A stretch of 64,000 nucleotides of DNA, taken from Pandoraea eparura (lineage in GTDB: Bacteria; Pseudomonadota; Gammaproteobacteria; Burkholderiales; Burkholderiaceae). Position numbers and translations under genes: made by a program. The stretch spans positions 620,001 to 684,000 of the forward strand of contig NZ_CABPSH010000001.1 in assembly GCF_902459725.1 (NCBI RefSeq), written 5' to 3'. This document shows positions 36,098 to 45,076 of the stretch, piece after piece (within the stretch, counting starts at the first letter, position 1; each line of letters opens with the position of its first letter). The notes beneath the pieces were generated by a model that saw only the letters and a program-made list of their open reading frames with translations, had not been told where the DNA came from and ran no database searches.

Positions 36098-37729
36098 TCA
36101 GCGTTGGGCAGCGAAGCGCAGTAGCGATATGGCATTGGTTTCGCTGCCACCCTCCGGCAACGAGCGGCCGCTCCCAATGGCGGGAACCTCGTCCAGTCGA
36201 AACACTGTGACCAGTTGCGACAATCTGACCGCTTGGTCGCGCAACGACTCGGCTGCACTCCCTGCATCCTCCACGAGCACGGCGTTCCTTTGCGTGACGG
36301 CCTTGATCCGGCCGATCGCCTGACTGATCTGATCGATACCGGAGGTCTGCTTCTGGCTTGCGGTCGCGAAATCGCTGAAGATGTGGGTCACGCGCCCGAC
36401 GCTTTCCACGATATCGTTCATCGTTCCCCCTGCCTGCCGCACCAACTGAACACCGGCATCGATCTTGCCGACGGAATCGTCGATCAATTCATTAATTTCC
36501 CTGGCGGCGCTCGCGGAACGCTGTGCGAGGTTGCGCACCTCGCCGGCGACAACGGCGAAGCCCCGCCCGTGCTCACCGGCACGTGCCGCTTCCACAGCAG
36601 CATTCAAGGCCAGGATATTCGTCTGGAAAGCGATGCCGTCGATCACGCTGATGATGTCGACGATCCGCTTTGCCGCAGAATTGATCGACTCCATCTTGTC
36701 GACCACCTCGGCCACTACCGCGCCGCCTCTCTGCGCCGTTTCGGATGCGGAAACGACAACGCGGTTCGCTTCGTGGGCATTCTCCGCATTCTGCTTGACG
36801 GTCAACGCCATCTCGCTCATCGAGGAAGCGGTTTCTTTCAGTGAGAAAACCTGTTGCTCGGTCTGCTCACGCAGATCGGTGCTGCCTGATGCGACCTGTT
36901 CGGACGCTTCGTCGATTGCGTGCGTCGCTTGATTGATCTGTCCAATGGTCTGGGTGAGATTGCCTTGCATCGTGTGCATCGCTGCCAACAGGCTCTCGCT
37001 GTCTCCTTTCATGAGCGCGATCTTCGCAGTCAGGTCGCCGGCCGCAATGCCGCGCACGATCTGCGCCGCGTAACGCGGTTCACCGCCGAGGTCGCGGTAG
37101 ATATTGCGTATCAGGAAATAGCCAAACAATGCCGCGGCCAGCGTCCCGAGCACGATCACCGTCACCGCAGAATTGCGCAGCATTGCATAGCGTGCAGCCG
37201 CACGTTCGTATTCCTCGCGGGCGCCGTTGACTTGAAGCTTTCGCAAGGCGTCGAGCTGCTGCACGATGGCAGGCGCCGACGCCTGCAGCTTGTCCTGCGC
37301 CGCCTTTGCCGCTTCCACGTTGCCGCTGCGTAGGGCGGATGCGGCGGGAAGCATGCTCTGCGCATCCATCCGTGACCAGTCGCTCGCCAGCTTCTCCGCC
37401 CGATGCCTTTCGTCCGACATGAGAGTCGCCGCCAGGTAGGCGTGCCAGGTGGTGTCGATCTCGGCAACGTTCTTCTCGATGCGCGCGGACTCGGCCTTTA
37501 CATCCACCATCGGATCGACTATCGCCAGCGAAAGGGCGAGCCGGTTGTGTAGCAAAAGCGCATCGATCTTCGAGAGCTCTTCCAGCGCCAGCGTGCGGCC
37601 CTCATAAACTGCCTTCAATCCGTCGTTGGACCTGTTCATGCCGTGCAAGCCCAGGATGCCTATGCCGGCCGCCAACACAGACAGAAATGCGATCACCGCA
37701 ATCAGACGTGATTTGATGGTCATGTTCAT
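36098..37729 (-). CDS. Methyl-accepting chemotaxis protein
   Basis: The 543-residue receptor has a first membrane helix at [20 protein letters not shown] (about residues 9-28), a four-helix-bundle type periplasmic domain, a second helix near [20 protein letters not shown] (about 190-210), a HAMP domain and the signalling hairpin with [20 protein letters not shown]. No C-terminal CheR-binding pentapeptide is seen. The start is the ATG at 37729 behind AGAAGGG. Encoded 71 bases upstream of acs in the same direction, it may guide cells to the compounds that the island degrades. Confidence 0.92.
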   Translation of the reverse strand: MNMTIKSRLIAVIAFLSVLAAGIGILGLHGMNRSNDGLKAVYEGRTLALEELSKIDALLLHNRLALSLAIVDPMVDVKAESARIEKNVAEIDTTWHAYLAATLMSDERHRAEKLASDWSRMDAQSMLPAASALRSGNVEAAKAAQDKLQASAPAIVQQLDALRKLQVNGAREEYERAAARYAMLRNSAVTVIVLGTLAAALFGYFLIRNIYRDLGGEPRYAAQIVRGIAAGDLTAKIALMKGDSESLLAAMHTMQGNLTQTIGQINQATHAIDEASEQVASGSTDLREQTEQQVFSLKETASSMSEMALTVKQNAENAHEANRVVVSASETAQRGGAVVAEVVDKMESINSAAKRIVDIISVIDGIAFQTNILALNAAVEAARAGEHGRGFAVVAGEVRNLAQRSASAAREINELIDDSVGKIDAGVQLVRQAGGTMNDIVESVGRVTHIFSDFATASQKQTSGIDQISQAIGRIKAVTQRNAVLVEDAGSAAESLRDQAVRLSQLVTVFRLDEVPAIGSGRSLPEGGSETNAISLLRFAAQR

Positions 37730-38221
37730 TGGCCCTTCTCTTCGTGCGGGAATGTCGATGCCGGATTGGGCCGACCTTTGGGCAGCCATCGGGCTGCAAT
37801 TCAGTGTCGCACGGGGTATGCAGCAGAAAATGCCAAATCGTTCTCACAAGCGCAATTTCCGATGGTTTTGCGTCACACCCGCAGAATCTAACGCCGAGCC
37901 ATACTCACCATGACCGGATTTGTCACATCGTTACTCCGTGCATTCCTCACTTGCGGCGCCGACAGGCCGCTGACCGATATGGCAAGAACGCCGGATTGAT
38001 GGGCGAGATGGCAAACGAGGAAGCGCCGTCGCGCCGGATCGCGCCGGCAGGCGTGGGCGCAAGCACCGCGCACGCCGAGTCCGCAGGCCTCGCCACCTGT
38101 GCTAGCGCCGACTCTTGACGGCCTGCCAAGACCGAGCAGCGACATCTCGATATACGACGCTAGGCCCACCTGCTAACATGGCTGCGAGCTTCAAGCGACC
38201 TCAAAAGAGCGATGGAAAAAG
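37730..38221. other. Non-coding stretch with element copy C
   Basis: No gene is recognised between the chemoreceptor and the Lrp gene. It contains repeated-element copy C (37823-37870) followed by AATCTAACG, like the region before the transaminase at 6571, and just before the Lrp gene CCTGCTAACATGG, which resembles CCTGCTAGCATAA before the twin gene at 8177. Confidence 0.45.
37823..37870 (+). promoter_or_regulatory. Repeated element copy C (candidate Lrp-type operator)
   Basis: GCAGAAAATGCCAAATC, then AAGCGCAATTTCCGATGG and TTTTGCG. It is closest to copy A; the likeness extends about 80 bases, to the CTAAC block. It points rightward, towards the Lrp gene at 38222, and also lies about 95 bases before the chemoreceptor start on the other strand. 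Confidence 0.6.
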
Positions 38222-38722
38222 ATGATGCCTGATACGCCAAAACTGGACCGGATCGACATTCACATCCTCAGCCACCTGCAGCTCAACGGCCGAATCACGA
38301 ACGTCGACCTGGCCGATGCGGTCGGGCTGTCGCCCAGCCCCTGTCTGATCCGGGTCAAGCGCCTGGAGAAGGCTGGCTACATCACGGGCTACGGCGCCCA
38401 CGTGCAGCTCGCCAAGTTGGGGGACGTGCAGGTGGTGTTTACCCAGGTAACGCTGTCGGACCACCACCGCGAAGATTTCGCCAAGTTCGAAGCCGCCATT
38501 CGCAACGTCGACGAGGTTGTCGAATGCCACCTGGTCAGCGGCGGCTTCGACTACCTGCTCAAGTTCGTCACCCGCAGCGTGGCGCATTACCACAGCATCG
38601 CCGAGGACGTGCTCCGGCAGAGCATCAACATCGAGAAGTACTTCAGCTACATCGTGATCCAGTCGCCCTTCGTCAAGAACCACTATCCGATCGAAAAGCT
38701 ATTTTTGCACCACGAAGAGTAA
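38222..38722 (+). CDS. Lrp/AsnC-family regulator (twin of the one at 8177)
   Basis: The 166-residue protein has the same helix-turn-helix (ITNVDLADAVGLSPSPCLIR) and RAM domain as the regulator at 8177; residues from about 97 to 160 are identical. Differences are at about nine earlier positions and at the last few residues (LFLHHEE against LFNGHE). The recognition helix is the same, so both should bind the same DNA sites. It stands near the right end of the island, ahead of the tartrate dehydrogenase remnant. Confidence 0.93.
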   Translation: MMPDTPKLDRIDIHILSHLQLNGRITNVDLADAVGLSPSPCLIRVKRLEKAGYITGYGAHVQLAKLGDVQVVFTQVTLSDHHREDFAKFEAAIRNVDEVVECHLVSGGFDYLLKFVTRSVAHYHSIAEDVLRQSINIEKYFSYIVIQSPFVKNHYPIEKLFLHHEE

Positions 38723-38801
38723 AGGGTTTTCGCCCCTCCTCCGAAACTGCACCAAACCTTGCCCAGCGTCCTTTGCCGGCTGCTGCCGTACTGCCAGCAC
38801 C

Positions 38802-38848
38802 GCACAACATGCTGAACGCGCGCCAAAAAAACGGTTTTTCTCCATTTA
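38802..38848 (+). promoter_or_regulatory. Repeated element copy E (candidate Lrp-type operator)
   Basis: GCACAACATGCTGAACGCGC then CCAAAAAAACGGTTTTTCTCC. The left part is nearly the same as copy B and the right part has drifted. It lies just before the tartrate dehydrogenase remnant, which suggests that this gene was once under the same control. Confidence 0.4.
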
Positions 38849-38854
38849 CAGGCC

Positions 38855-39072
38855 GAGATGGCGTCGCGCTATCCGAACACCGCCTCGGACAAGCAGCACA
38901 TCGACATCCTGTCCGACCTCGGCTTGGCCTGGCGCAGTCGGCGAAGCTGAACCCCGAGCGCACATTCCCCTCGCTGTTCGAACCCGTGTACGGCTCGGCG
39001 CCCGACACCTTCGGCAAGAACATCGCCAATCCCATCGGCATGATCTGGTCGGATGCGATGATGCTGGACTTC
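38855..39072 (+). pseudogene. Tartrate/isocitrate-type dehydrogenase remnant with internal deletion and frameshift
   Basis: The first frame gives EMASRYPNTASDKQHIDIL then jumps to SDLGLAW and a stop; another frame continues AKLNPERTFPSLFEPVYG, SAPDTFGKNIANPIGM and IWSDAMMLDF. These are parts of a tartrate/D-malate dehydrogenase (isocitrate dehydrogenase family) in order, but the stretch between HIDIL and the later DILSDLG motif is missing and the frame shifts near 38935. The N-terminal two-thirds is absent. At 39061-39080 it fuses to a deacylase fragment. Confidence 0.75.
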
Positions 39073-39432
39073 CTGCTCGACCTGCACTCCATGCATGAAC
39101 GTGCCGCGCCGCTGTCAGTGTGTGGTCCGCTGGACAAGGGGATTGCGCTCGCACGCAAGCTCGCTGTGCCCGACTGGATCATCAGCGACGAGAGACACCC
39201 AAGGGGTCGGCGCACGCGCGACTATGCCGGCTTCAGCGACCCGGACAGTTCAAAGAATGCTCTGCTGATCGAATGCGCCCAGCATTGGGAAGCCGCTGCC
39301 CTCGCCGTCGCCCAGGACGTCGCGGCGCGCTTACTCGTCTTGCACAGGATTGTCGAACCGATGGACTTGCCGGACGGATGGCAGTTGAGGCCCGGCGCGA
39401 CCGTGGTGCGACTCCGCTATCTGCTGACCTGA
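39066..39432 (+). pseudogene. C-terminal fragment of an AstE/AspA-type deacylase (DoeB/EutE-like)
   Basis: The open frame continues from the dehydrogenase remnant into LLDLHSMHERAAPLSVCGPL, IISDERHPRGRRTRDYAGFS and NALLIECAQHWEAAALAVAQ. DLHSM carries a zinc-ligand histidine and LIEC the catalytic glutamate of the succinylglutamate desuccinylase/aspartoacylase family. The N-terminal zinc motif (HGxxxxE) is missing, so it cannot be active. DoeB/EutE of ectoine breakdown belong to this family. Confidence 0.7.
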
Positions 39433-39729
39433 TCGACGCGCCGTCTATCGTTCGTTCGCACGGATCTGCTTGCAGCATGTTCCTACTGTTCAGTGAGGGA
39501 TTTTCCTGAACCAACGAACCATGGCTCGGCTTATCGGACACGGTCGAGCATTCTCTGGAGCCGCACGATGGCCAAACCTCGGTGGCAGTGGGTGGCCGTC
39601 ATAAGATGTGAGCAGACAGCTTTACTTGCCGAAGAAGGACGGGGCGGTACATAATAACTTCTGTTCCCGTTGGGAAAACAGAACAAATCTTTTTTAAATC
39701 AATGGGTTGGGTGCAGTGTTTTGTTTCCG

Positions 39730-39742
39730 TCGCCCGCTCCAC
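39730..39742 (+). repeat. attR: right 13-base direct repeat
   Basis: TCGCCCGCTCCAC is identical to the tRNA-Gly 3' end at 5426-5438. No other part of a tRNA is present here, so this is a duplicated attachment core and not a second tRNA gene. Confidence 0.8.
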
Positions 39743-39778
39743 GGCATGCTTCAGCAGCGTTCGCGGCACTCATCGATC

Positions 39779-39802
39779 AGCCGTCTTGCAGACGGCTTTT
39801 TT
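39779..39802 (+). terminator. Rho-independent terminator just outside the island
   Basis: AGCCGTC (39779-39785), loop TTGCA, GACGGCT (39791-39797) and a run of six T (39797-39802). It starts 36 bases after attR. Before the island entered, it would have followed the tRNA-Gly gene directly. Confidence 0.88.
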
Positions 39803-39877
39803 GCGTCCATCGCCTCCATGGCGACTCACGCCCGGCAGGTCGGTCTACACGGCGTCCCACATCGTGGGCGAGCCGCG

Positions 39878-40861
39878 ATGTTATGGCTTCGCTGCGTTCT
39901 GTGCATTCTGTGCGCCCTCTCCGCCCTTCTCGCCCTTCTTGCCCTCACGGCCTCAGTGGCGTCCGCGCAAATAGCCCCACCGCCCCGCGCAGCCGCCAGC
40001 GCACCGACCGGACGCAATATCGGCATCGGCGCCCCGTGGGTCAGCTACTACGGCAACATCGCCCGCCTCGACCTCGTACGCATGGCGAACACCTTCCGGC
40101 TCATCGATATCGACGCCGATCCCGATCAAGGCAACGTCACGCCCGCACAAATCGCCTCGCTCAAGGCCGGCGGCAAGAACCGCGTCATCAGCTATCTCAA
40201 TCTCGGCGCCTGCGAGCGCTTTCGATCGTATTGGCACCACGCCCCGGCCGGCTTCGTCCCCTGCGGCAGCAACCACCGCGCGCATCTGGGCCGCTACGAC
40301 GGCTACCGCGATGAGACCTGGATGAACCCGTCCGACCCGGCGTACCGCAAGCTCATCGTCGCTTACGTCGCGCCGCGGTTGATTGCGCAGGGCGTCGACG
40401 GCTTCTATCTCGACAATCTCGAACTGATCGAGCATGGCACGCGTACCCGCAACGGCCCGTGCGACCCTGCTTGCCAGCAAGGCGCGCTCGATCTCGTGCG
40501 AGAACTTCGCGAAGCGTTTCCCGACAAGATCCTCGTCATGCAGAACGCCACCGGCTCGGCAACGCGACAAGGCATCACCGGCGGTGTCGCCTTCGCGTCG
40601 TTGCTCGACGGCATTGCGCACGAGGAGGTCTACGCGCCGACGCACGACGCCGACGTCGAGCGCGAACTCCAGAAGTGGGCACAACTTCGCCCCGGCGCGT
40701 CAGGACGCAAGCTTTGGATCGGCACGCTCGACTACGTCGGCGGATGCAGCAACGTGCATCGGGCGAAAATCGTCGTCGCCCGCAGTCGGGCGCACGGCTT
40801 CAGCCCGTCCGTAAGCGACGCCAGCGCCGGCCAGAACGTGGTGTGCTACTGGGGCTTCTGA
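39878..40861 (+). CDS. Secreted GH114-like (endo-alpha-1,4-polygalactosaminidase-type) protein
   Basis: From the ATG at 39878 the protein has 327 residues and a strong signal peptide (hydrophobic stretch LCILCALSALLALLALTASV, cleavage likely after ASA). The mature part has WVSYYGNIARLDLVRM, NRVISYLNLGACERFRSYW, VDGFYLDNLELIEHG and WIGTLDYVG, the TIM-barrel pattern of the GH114/TM1410 family, some members of which cut galactosamine-rich exopolysaccharide. The acidic residues in FYLDN and the late region are likely catalytic. Longer in-frame starts would read through the terminator at 39779 and lack a signal peptide. Confidence 0.75.
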   Translation: MLWLRCVLCILCALSALLALLALTASVASAQIAPPPRAAASAPTGRNIGIGAPWVSYYGNIARLDLVRMANTFRLIDIDADPDQGNVTPAQIASLKAGGKNRVISYLNLGACERFRSYWHHAPAGFVPCGSNHRAHLGRYDGYRDETWMNPSDPAYRKLIVAYVAPRLIAQGVDGFYLDNLELIEHGTRTRNGPCDPACQQGALDLVRELREAFPDKILVMQNATGSATRQGITGGVAFASLLDGIAHEEVYAPTHDADVERELQKWAQLRPGASGRKLWIGTLDYVGGCSNVHRAKIVVARSRAHGFSPSVSDASAGQNVVCYWGF

Positions 40862-40978
40862 GGCGCCGGGCAGGGGAAAGACCGTCAACGGGCGGGCAAA
40901 GGACAGGCGAAGGACCGTCAAAGGACGAGCGAGGCGCGCGCGCAGTGTAAACTGCTGGGTTTTCGACCCCCCAGTGAA

Positions 40979-41776
40979 ATGGTGCAAGTGCCCCGGCGTC
41001 CCGTTATCAGCGCCCCGACACTCATACGCTCGCTGGCCCGTCTGAGCACGTTCGCCCCGCCTGAGGCCGCGCCGTCGCTCTCGGACCGCATGAGTCAGTG
41101 GCTGGGCTGGACCGACGCCATCGCCCTGTCGTCGGCCCTCAAATCCGCTCCGCCGGCCGCAACGCCCGGCGCGCGTACTGCTGCGCACGATCCGGCGAGC
41201 GAACTGGCACGCGTGCGCGCCGACCTCGCCGCCGCCATCGCCCGCGATTGCGGCCTGTCCGCCGCGCCCGGCGGACAGATCCGCGCCCTGAGCGCCGCCG
41301 AGCGTCAACGGGCAGCGTCCTTCGCGGAGTTTCCCGCCTATCGCCAACGCTACGCAACGTCGCAGCAGACGATGGATACGGCAATCAGCGCCCTGCGCAC
41401 CCGCCTGCGCGGCCAGTTGGCGCGGCTCGCACCGCACGCCGCCCGCCTCGCCAGCGTCGACGCCGTCATGGAACGCGTGATGGCCGCGCGTGAGCGCACA
41501 CTTCTCGCTGGCGTGCCGAATCTGCTCGAAGGGCACTTCGTGCGGCTGCGCGATACGGAACAAGCCGCGATGGCCGCCCCGCGTGTGCCCGGCGCACCGC
41601 CGCTCGCGCCCGCCGGCACGTGGCTCGACATCTTTCACCGGGACATGCAGAGCATTCTGCTCGCGGAACTGGATATACGCCTCGAACCGATCGAAGGGCT
41701 GATCGCCGCCCTCGCGTCGGTTACCCCCGGCGAAAACGTTAGTGAACCCGGACAACATGACCCGTTACCTCGTTGA
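40979..41776 (+). CDS. DUF3348 family protein
   Basis: The 265-residue soluble protein (ISAPTLIRSLARLSTFA at the N-terminus, GVPNLLEGHFVRLRDTEQAA in the middle, WLDIFHRDMQSILLAELDIR near the end) matches DUF3348, known mainly from Burkholderia relatives. It is Ala- and Arg-rich, mostly helical, with no signal peptide or membrane helix. It is the first gene of a four-gene operon and overlaps the DUF802 gene by about 20-35 bases, so it is made together with the membrane motor-like pair. The function is unknown. Confidence 0.8.
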   Translation: MVQVPRRPVISAPTLIRSLARLSTFAPPEAAPSLSDRMSQWLGWTDAIALSSALKSAPPAATPGARTAAHDPASELARVRADLAAAIARDCGLSAAPGGQIRALSAAERQRAASFAEFPAYRQRYATSQQTMDTAISALRTRLRGQLARLAPHAARLASVDAVMERVMAARERTLLAGVPNLLEGHFVRLRDTEQAAMAAPRVPGAPPLAPAGTWLDIFHRDMQSILLAELDIRLEPIEGLIAALASVTPGENVSEPGQHDPLPR

Positions 41777-44411
41777 TCTCGTTGCCTTTGTCGCAGGGCT
41801 GGCCGTCGTCGGCTGGATCGCCATCGGCTATGCCGGCACCAACCCGCTCGCGCTGGCCGTCGCCCTGCTCATCGCCGCCGTCTATCTCTTCGGCGCCCTC
41901 GAACTCAAACGCTTCCATCAAGCGACGGATGCCCTCGCCACCGCCGTCTCCGGCCTGAACGCGGTCCCCGCATCGCTGCCGACGTGGCTCGACACACTCC
42001 CGGCCGGCCTGCGCACCGCTGTGCGTCTGCGCGTCGAAGGTGAACGCGTCGGCCTGCCCGGCCCCGCCCTCACGCCGTACCTCGTCGGCTTGCTCGTGCT
42101 GCTCGGCATGCTCGGCACCTTTCTCGGCATGGCCGCCACGTTGCGCGGCACCGGGCTCGCGCTCGAAGGCGCCACCGACCTTGAAGCCATCCGCGCCTCG
42201 CTCGCGTCGCCCGTCCGAGGCCTTGGCTTTGCGTTCGGCACGTCGGTGGCCGGGGTCGCCACGTCCGCGATGCTCGGTCTGCTCGCCGCGCTCGCCCGCA
42301 AGCAACGCGCCCAGGTCGTGCAATCGCTCGACGCGCGCATCGTCACGACGCTGCGCGGCTTCTCGCAGCAGCATCAGCGCGAAACCACGCTGCAGTTGCT
42401 CCAGCAGCAAGCGGCGGTCATGCCCGCCCTCGTCGACCGTCTGCAGGACATGATGGCCGCCATGGAGCGCCAGAGTCAGACGCTCGGCGAGCGGCTCGTC
42501 GCGAATCAGGACGCCCTGCACGCCAAGACCGACGCCTCGTACGCGCAACTCACGAGCGCCATGCAGCAGTATCTGAAGGACAGCGTGGCGACGACGGCCA
42601 ATGCCGCCGGTGCCGCCATCCGCCCCGAGGTCGAGGCGACGATGGCCAGCCTCGCGCGTGAGTCGGCGTCGTGGCATCAGACCGTTTCCACCGCGATGCA
42701 GGATCGGATGGACGGCCTGTCCGATCGCTTCGAGGCCACGACCGCGCGCGTGGCAAACGTCTGGAAGGATTCGCTCGACGCCCAGTTGCGCACCAACGCA
42801 TCGCTTGCCACCGATCTGCGCGCCGCACTGGGCGAATTCACGCAAACGTTCGAGACGCGTTCGTCCCGACTGGTCGACGACGTCGCCACCCGTCTCGACA
42901 ATGCGACCGGCAGCATCGCCACGGCACAGACCACCGTCGCGCAGGCATGGGAGCAAGCCCTGGCCCAACAGCAGCGCTCGCACAACGCCCTGACGCAAGA
43001 CCTCGGTGTCGCGCTGGAACGCTTCGCCCAGACGTTCGAAGCGCGCTCCACGGCCTTGCTCGGCGACGTAGCCGCCAAGCTCGACGCCGCCAGCGGAAAT
43101 GTCAGCGGTGCGCACGAGCGCGTCGCCCAGGCGTGGGATCAATCGATCGCGCTGCAACAGCAGGCCAATGCCGCCCTGAACACCGAACTCGGCGCCGCGC
43201 TCGCACGCTTCACCGAGACCTTCGAGCAACGCTCGGCGCATTTGATCGACGGCGTCAGCTTGCGCACGGAAGGCGCGATGCACAGCGTGGCTGAAACGGC
43301 CAGCGTCGTGTCCGGCGAGTGGAAGCAGGCCCTCACCGCGCAGCAGTCCGCCAACGACGCACTCGCCCGCGATCTGGCGAGCGCGCTTACCCGCTTTGCG
43401 GACACCTTCGAGGCACGCGCGGCGCAGTTGCTGCAAAGCGTCTCCGCGCAGATGGATTCGACATCGGCCAACGTCGCGCAAACGTGGCGCGACGCCATCG
43501 CGGAACACACACGCACGAGCGAGCGGCTGGCCAATGGCAATCAGCAACTCGTGGCCGCGACGACCAGCGTCTTCACGGACCACAGCGCGTCATTGCTGCA
43601 AGCGCTTCACGAAGCCAACGCGGCCCATCACGACGCCACGGCCGAGCGCGAAACGCAACGCCTGTCCGCGTGGACGCAAACGCTCGAAGGCACGCTCGCC
43701 ACGCTGCGCTCGGAATGGCAGCAGGTCGGTGCGAACAACGCCAGCCAGCAACAGGCCATCTGCGACACACTCGCGCGCACCGCGCTGGAGATGTCCGAAC
43801 AGACGCGCGCCCACGCCAGCGACACGCTTGCCGAAATTTCGCGTCTGGTGCAAACCGCGTCCGAGGCGCCGAAGGCCGCCGCCGAGATCATCGGCGAGCT
43901 TCGCCAGAAGCTCTCGGACAGCATGGTGCGCGACAACGCCATGCTCGAAGAGCGCTCGCGCCTGCTCGACACGCTGGGCACGCTGCTCGACACCGTCAAG
44001 CACGCCGGCAACGAGCAACGCGCCGCCGTCGACGACCTGGTGACGACGTCCGCACAACTGCTCGAACGTGCCGGCTCGAATCTGGGCGACGCCATCGCCG
44101 CGCAAACGGAGAAGCTCGCGGCCGCGTCGGCGCAGGTCACGGGCAGCGCGGTGGAAATCGCAAGTCTCGGCGATGCCTTCGGGGCCGCGGTGCAATCGTT
44201 CGGCGAATCGAACTCGCAACTGCTCGACCATCTGCAACGCATCGAAGCCGCCCTCGACAAGTCGATGGCGCGCAGCGACGAACAACTCGGCTACTACGTT
44301 GCGCAAGCGCGCGAGGTCGTGGAACTGAGCGTGATGTCGCAGAAGCAGATCCTCGAAAACCTTCAGGAACTGGCGCAGACGCGTTCACAACCGGGTAGCG
44401 CGGCAGCATGA
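41742..44411 (+). CDS. DUF802 protein: MotA/ExbB-like membrane domain with a long repeat-built cytoplasmic tail
   Basis: The protein has 889 residues from GTG 41742; the ATG at 41757 is an equal candidate. Four helices are visible: about 11-30, 35-52, 112-132 and 158-183. The third and fourth (GLLVLLGMLGTFLGMAATLR; GLGFAFGTSVAGVATSAMLG) match the two pore helices of MotA/TolQ/ExbB proteins. The remaining 700 residues are Ala/Gln-rich, helical, with four repeats of about 62 residues between about 334 and 580 and coiled-coil character to the end. ZorA of the Zorya system has a comparable layout. It overlaps the MotB-like gene by four bases. Confidence 0.82.
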   Translation: MNPDNMTRYLVDLVAFVAGLAVVGWIAIGYAGTNPLALAVALLIAAVYLFGALELKRFHQATDALATAVSGLNAVPASLPTWLDTLPAGLRTAVRLRVEGERVGLPGPALTPYLVGLLVLLGMLGTFLGMAATLRGTGLALEGATDLEAIRASLASPVRGLGFAFGTSVAGVATSAMLGLLAALARKQRAQVVQSLDARIVTTLRGFSQQHQRETTLQLLQQQAAVMPALVDRLQDMMAAMERQSQTLGERLVANQDALHAKTDASYAQLTSAMQQYLKDSVATTANAAGAAIRPEVEATMASLARESASWHQTVSTAMQDRMDGLSDRFEATTARVANVWKDSLDAQLRTNASLATDLRAALGEFTQTFETRSSRLVDDVATRLDNATGSIATAQTTVAQAWEQALAQQQRSHNALTQDLGVALERFAQTFEARSTALLGDVAAKLDAASGNVSGAHERVAQAWDQSIALQQQANAALNTELGAALARFTETFEQRSAHLIDGVSLRTEGAMHSVAETASVVSGEWKQALTAQQSANDALARDLASALTRFADTFEARAAQLLQSVSAQMDSTSANVAQTWRDAIAEHTRTSERLANGNQQLVAATTSVFTDHSASLLQALHEANAAHHDATAERETQRLSAWTQTLEGTLATLRSEWQQVGANNASQQQAICDTLARTALEMSEQTRAHASDTLAEISRLVQTASEAPKAAAEIIGELRQKLSDSMVRDNAMLEERSRLLDTLGTLLDTVKHAGNEQRAAVDDLVTTSAQLLERAGSNLGDAIAAQTEKLAAASAQVTGSAVEIASLGDAFGAAVQSFGESNSQLLDHLQRIEAALDKSMARSDEQLGYYVAQAREVVELSVMSQKQILENLQELAQTRSQPGSAAA
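42745..43485 (+). repeat. Four tandem 62-residue protein repeats (DUF802 repeats)
   Basis: Units begin at RVANVWKDSL, TVAQAWEQAL, RVAQAWDQSI and VVSGEWKQAL. Each continues with a helix ending in ALxRFxxTFExRS and xxLLxxVxxxLD. Three units are 62 residues long and the fourth about 57. The nucleotide copies have drifted, so this is an old protein-level repeat. Confidence 0.75.
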
Positions 44412-45076
44412 GAGACGATTTCGACGCGGAGATCGGCGACAGCGGCGAGGTCGGCGGCGCCGCGCCGACATGGGCCGTCTTCGGCGACCTGATGTCGGTG
44501 ATGCTCGGCGCGTTCGTGCTCATCATGCTCGGCGTGATCGGCGTGCAGATCGAACTGTCCGCCAAACTCGATCGCGAGGTGAAGGAGCGCCGGGCCGAAA
44601 CGCAACGCCGCGAGACCCTCGAGAAGGCGCTGGCCGGCCCCCTTGCGGGCGGACGCGTCACGCTCGTGAACGGTCGCATCGGCATCAGCGGGAACGTGCT
44701 CTTCGCGCTGAACTCGGACCAGTTGCAGCCGCAGGGCCGCGAAGTGCTGCGCAGCCTGGCCACACCGCTGGCCGCCTATCTGCGGGCGAGCGATGAGATT
44801 CTTATGGTCAGCGGCTTCACCGACGATCAGCAGGTGCGCGAGACAAACCGGCGATTTGCCGACAATTGGGAGTTGTCGGCCCAGCGCGCGCTCACCGTCA
44901 CGCGCGAATTGATCGCCGCAGGCGTGCCGCCGTCATCGATCTTCTCTGCGGCGTTCGGCTCGGAGCAGCCCGTCACGTCGAACCGCGACGAAGCCGGTCG
45001 CGCGAAGAACCGCCGCGTGGAAATCGCGCCGATGCCGCGCAGCAGTGCCAGCAACGCGGGCAAGCCCCATGCGTGA
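44408..45076 (+). CDS. MotB-like OmpA-domain protein
   Basis: The 222-residue protein has one N-terminal membrane helix, FGDLMSVMLGAFVLIMLGVI (about 25-45). Asp27 lies where MotB carries its proton-binding aspartate at the start of the helix. A helical linker and an OmpA-like peptidoglycan-binding domain follow (VLFALNSDQLQPQGREVLRS, VSGFTDDQQVRETNRRFADN, LSAQRALTVTRELI, AKNRRVEI). It should anchor in peptidoglycan and form an ion channel with the DUF802 protein. ATG at 44408 sits in the overlap ATGA with the DUF802 stop. Confidence 0.88.
   Translation: MRDDFDAEIGDSGEVGGAAPTWAVFGDLMSVMLGAFVLIMLGVIGVQIELSAKLDREVKERRAETQRRETLEKALAGPLAGGRVTLVNGRIGISGNVLFALNSDQLQPQGREVLRSLATPLAAYLRASDEILMVSGFTDDQQVRETNRRFADNWELSAQRALTVTRELIAAGVPPSSIFSAAFGSEQPVTSNRDEAGRAKNRRVEIAPMPRSSASNAGKPHA

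Noticed and set aside
39730-39742. A second tRNA-Gly gene at the right end
   Set aside because: Only the last 13 bases of the tRNA and a few similar bases before are present; no anticodon or D arm can be drawn.
39707-39877. Longer N-terminus of the GH114-like protein
   Set aside because: It would place the attR sequence and a strong terminator within the coding part and bury the signal peptide; the ATG at 39878 gives a proper signal peptide.
41739-43583. Long open frame of about 614 codons on the minus strand opposite the DUF802 gene
   Set aside because: It lies wholly opposite a repeat-rich, GC-rich gene, has an Arg/Gly/His-rich composition without domains, and repeats exactly where the DUF802 protein repeats. 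It is a codon-bias shadow.
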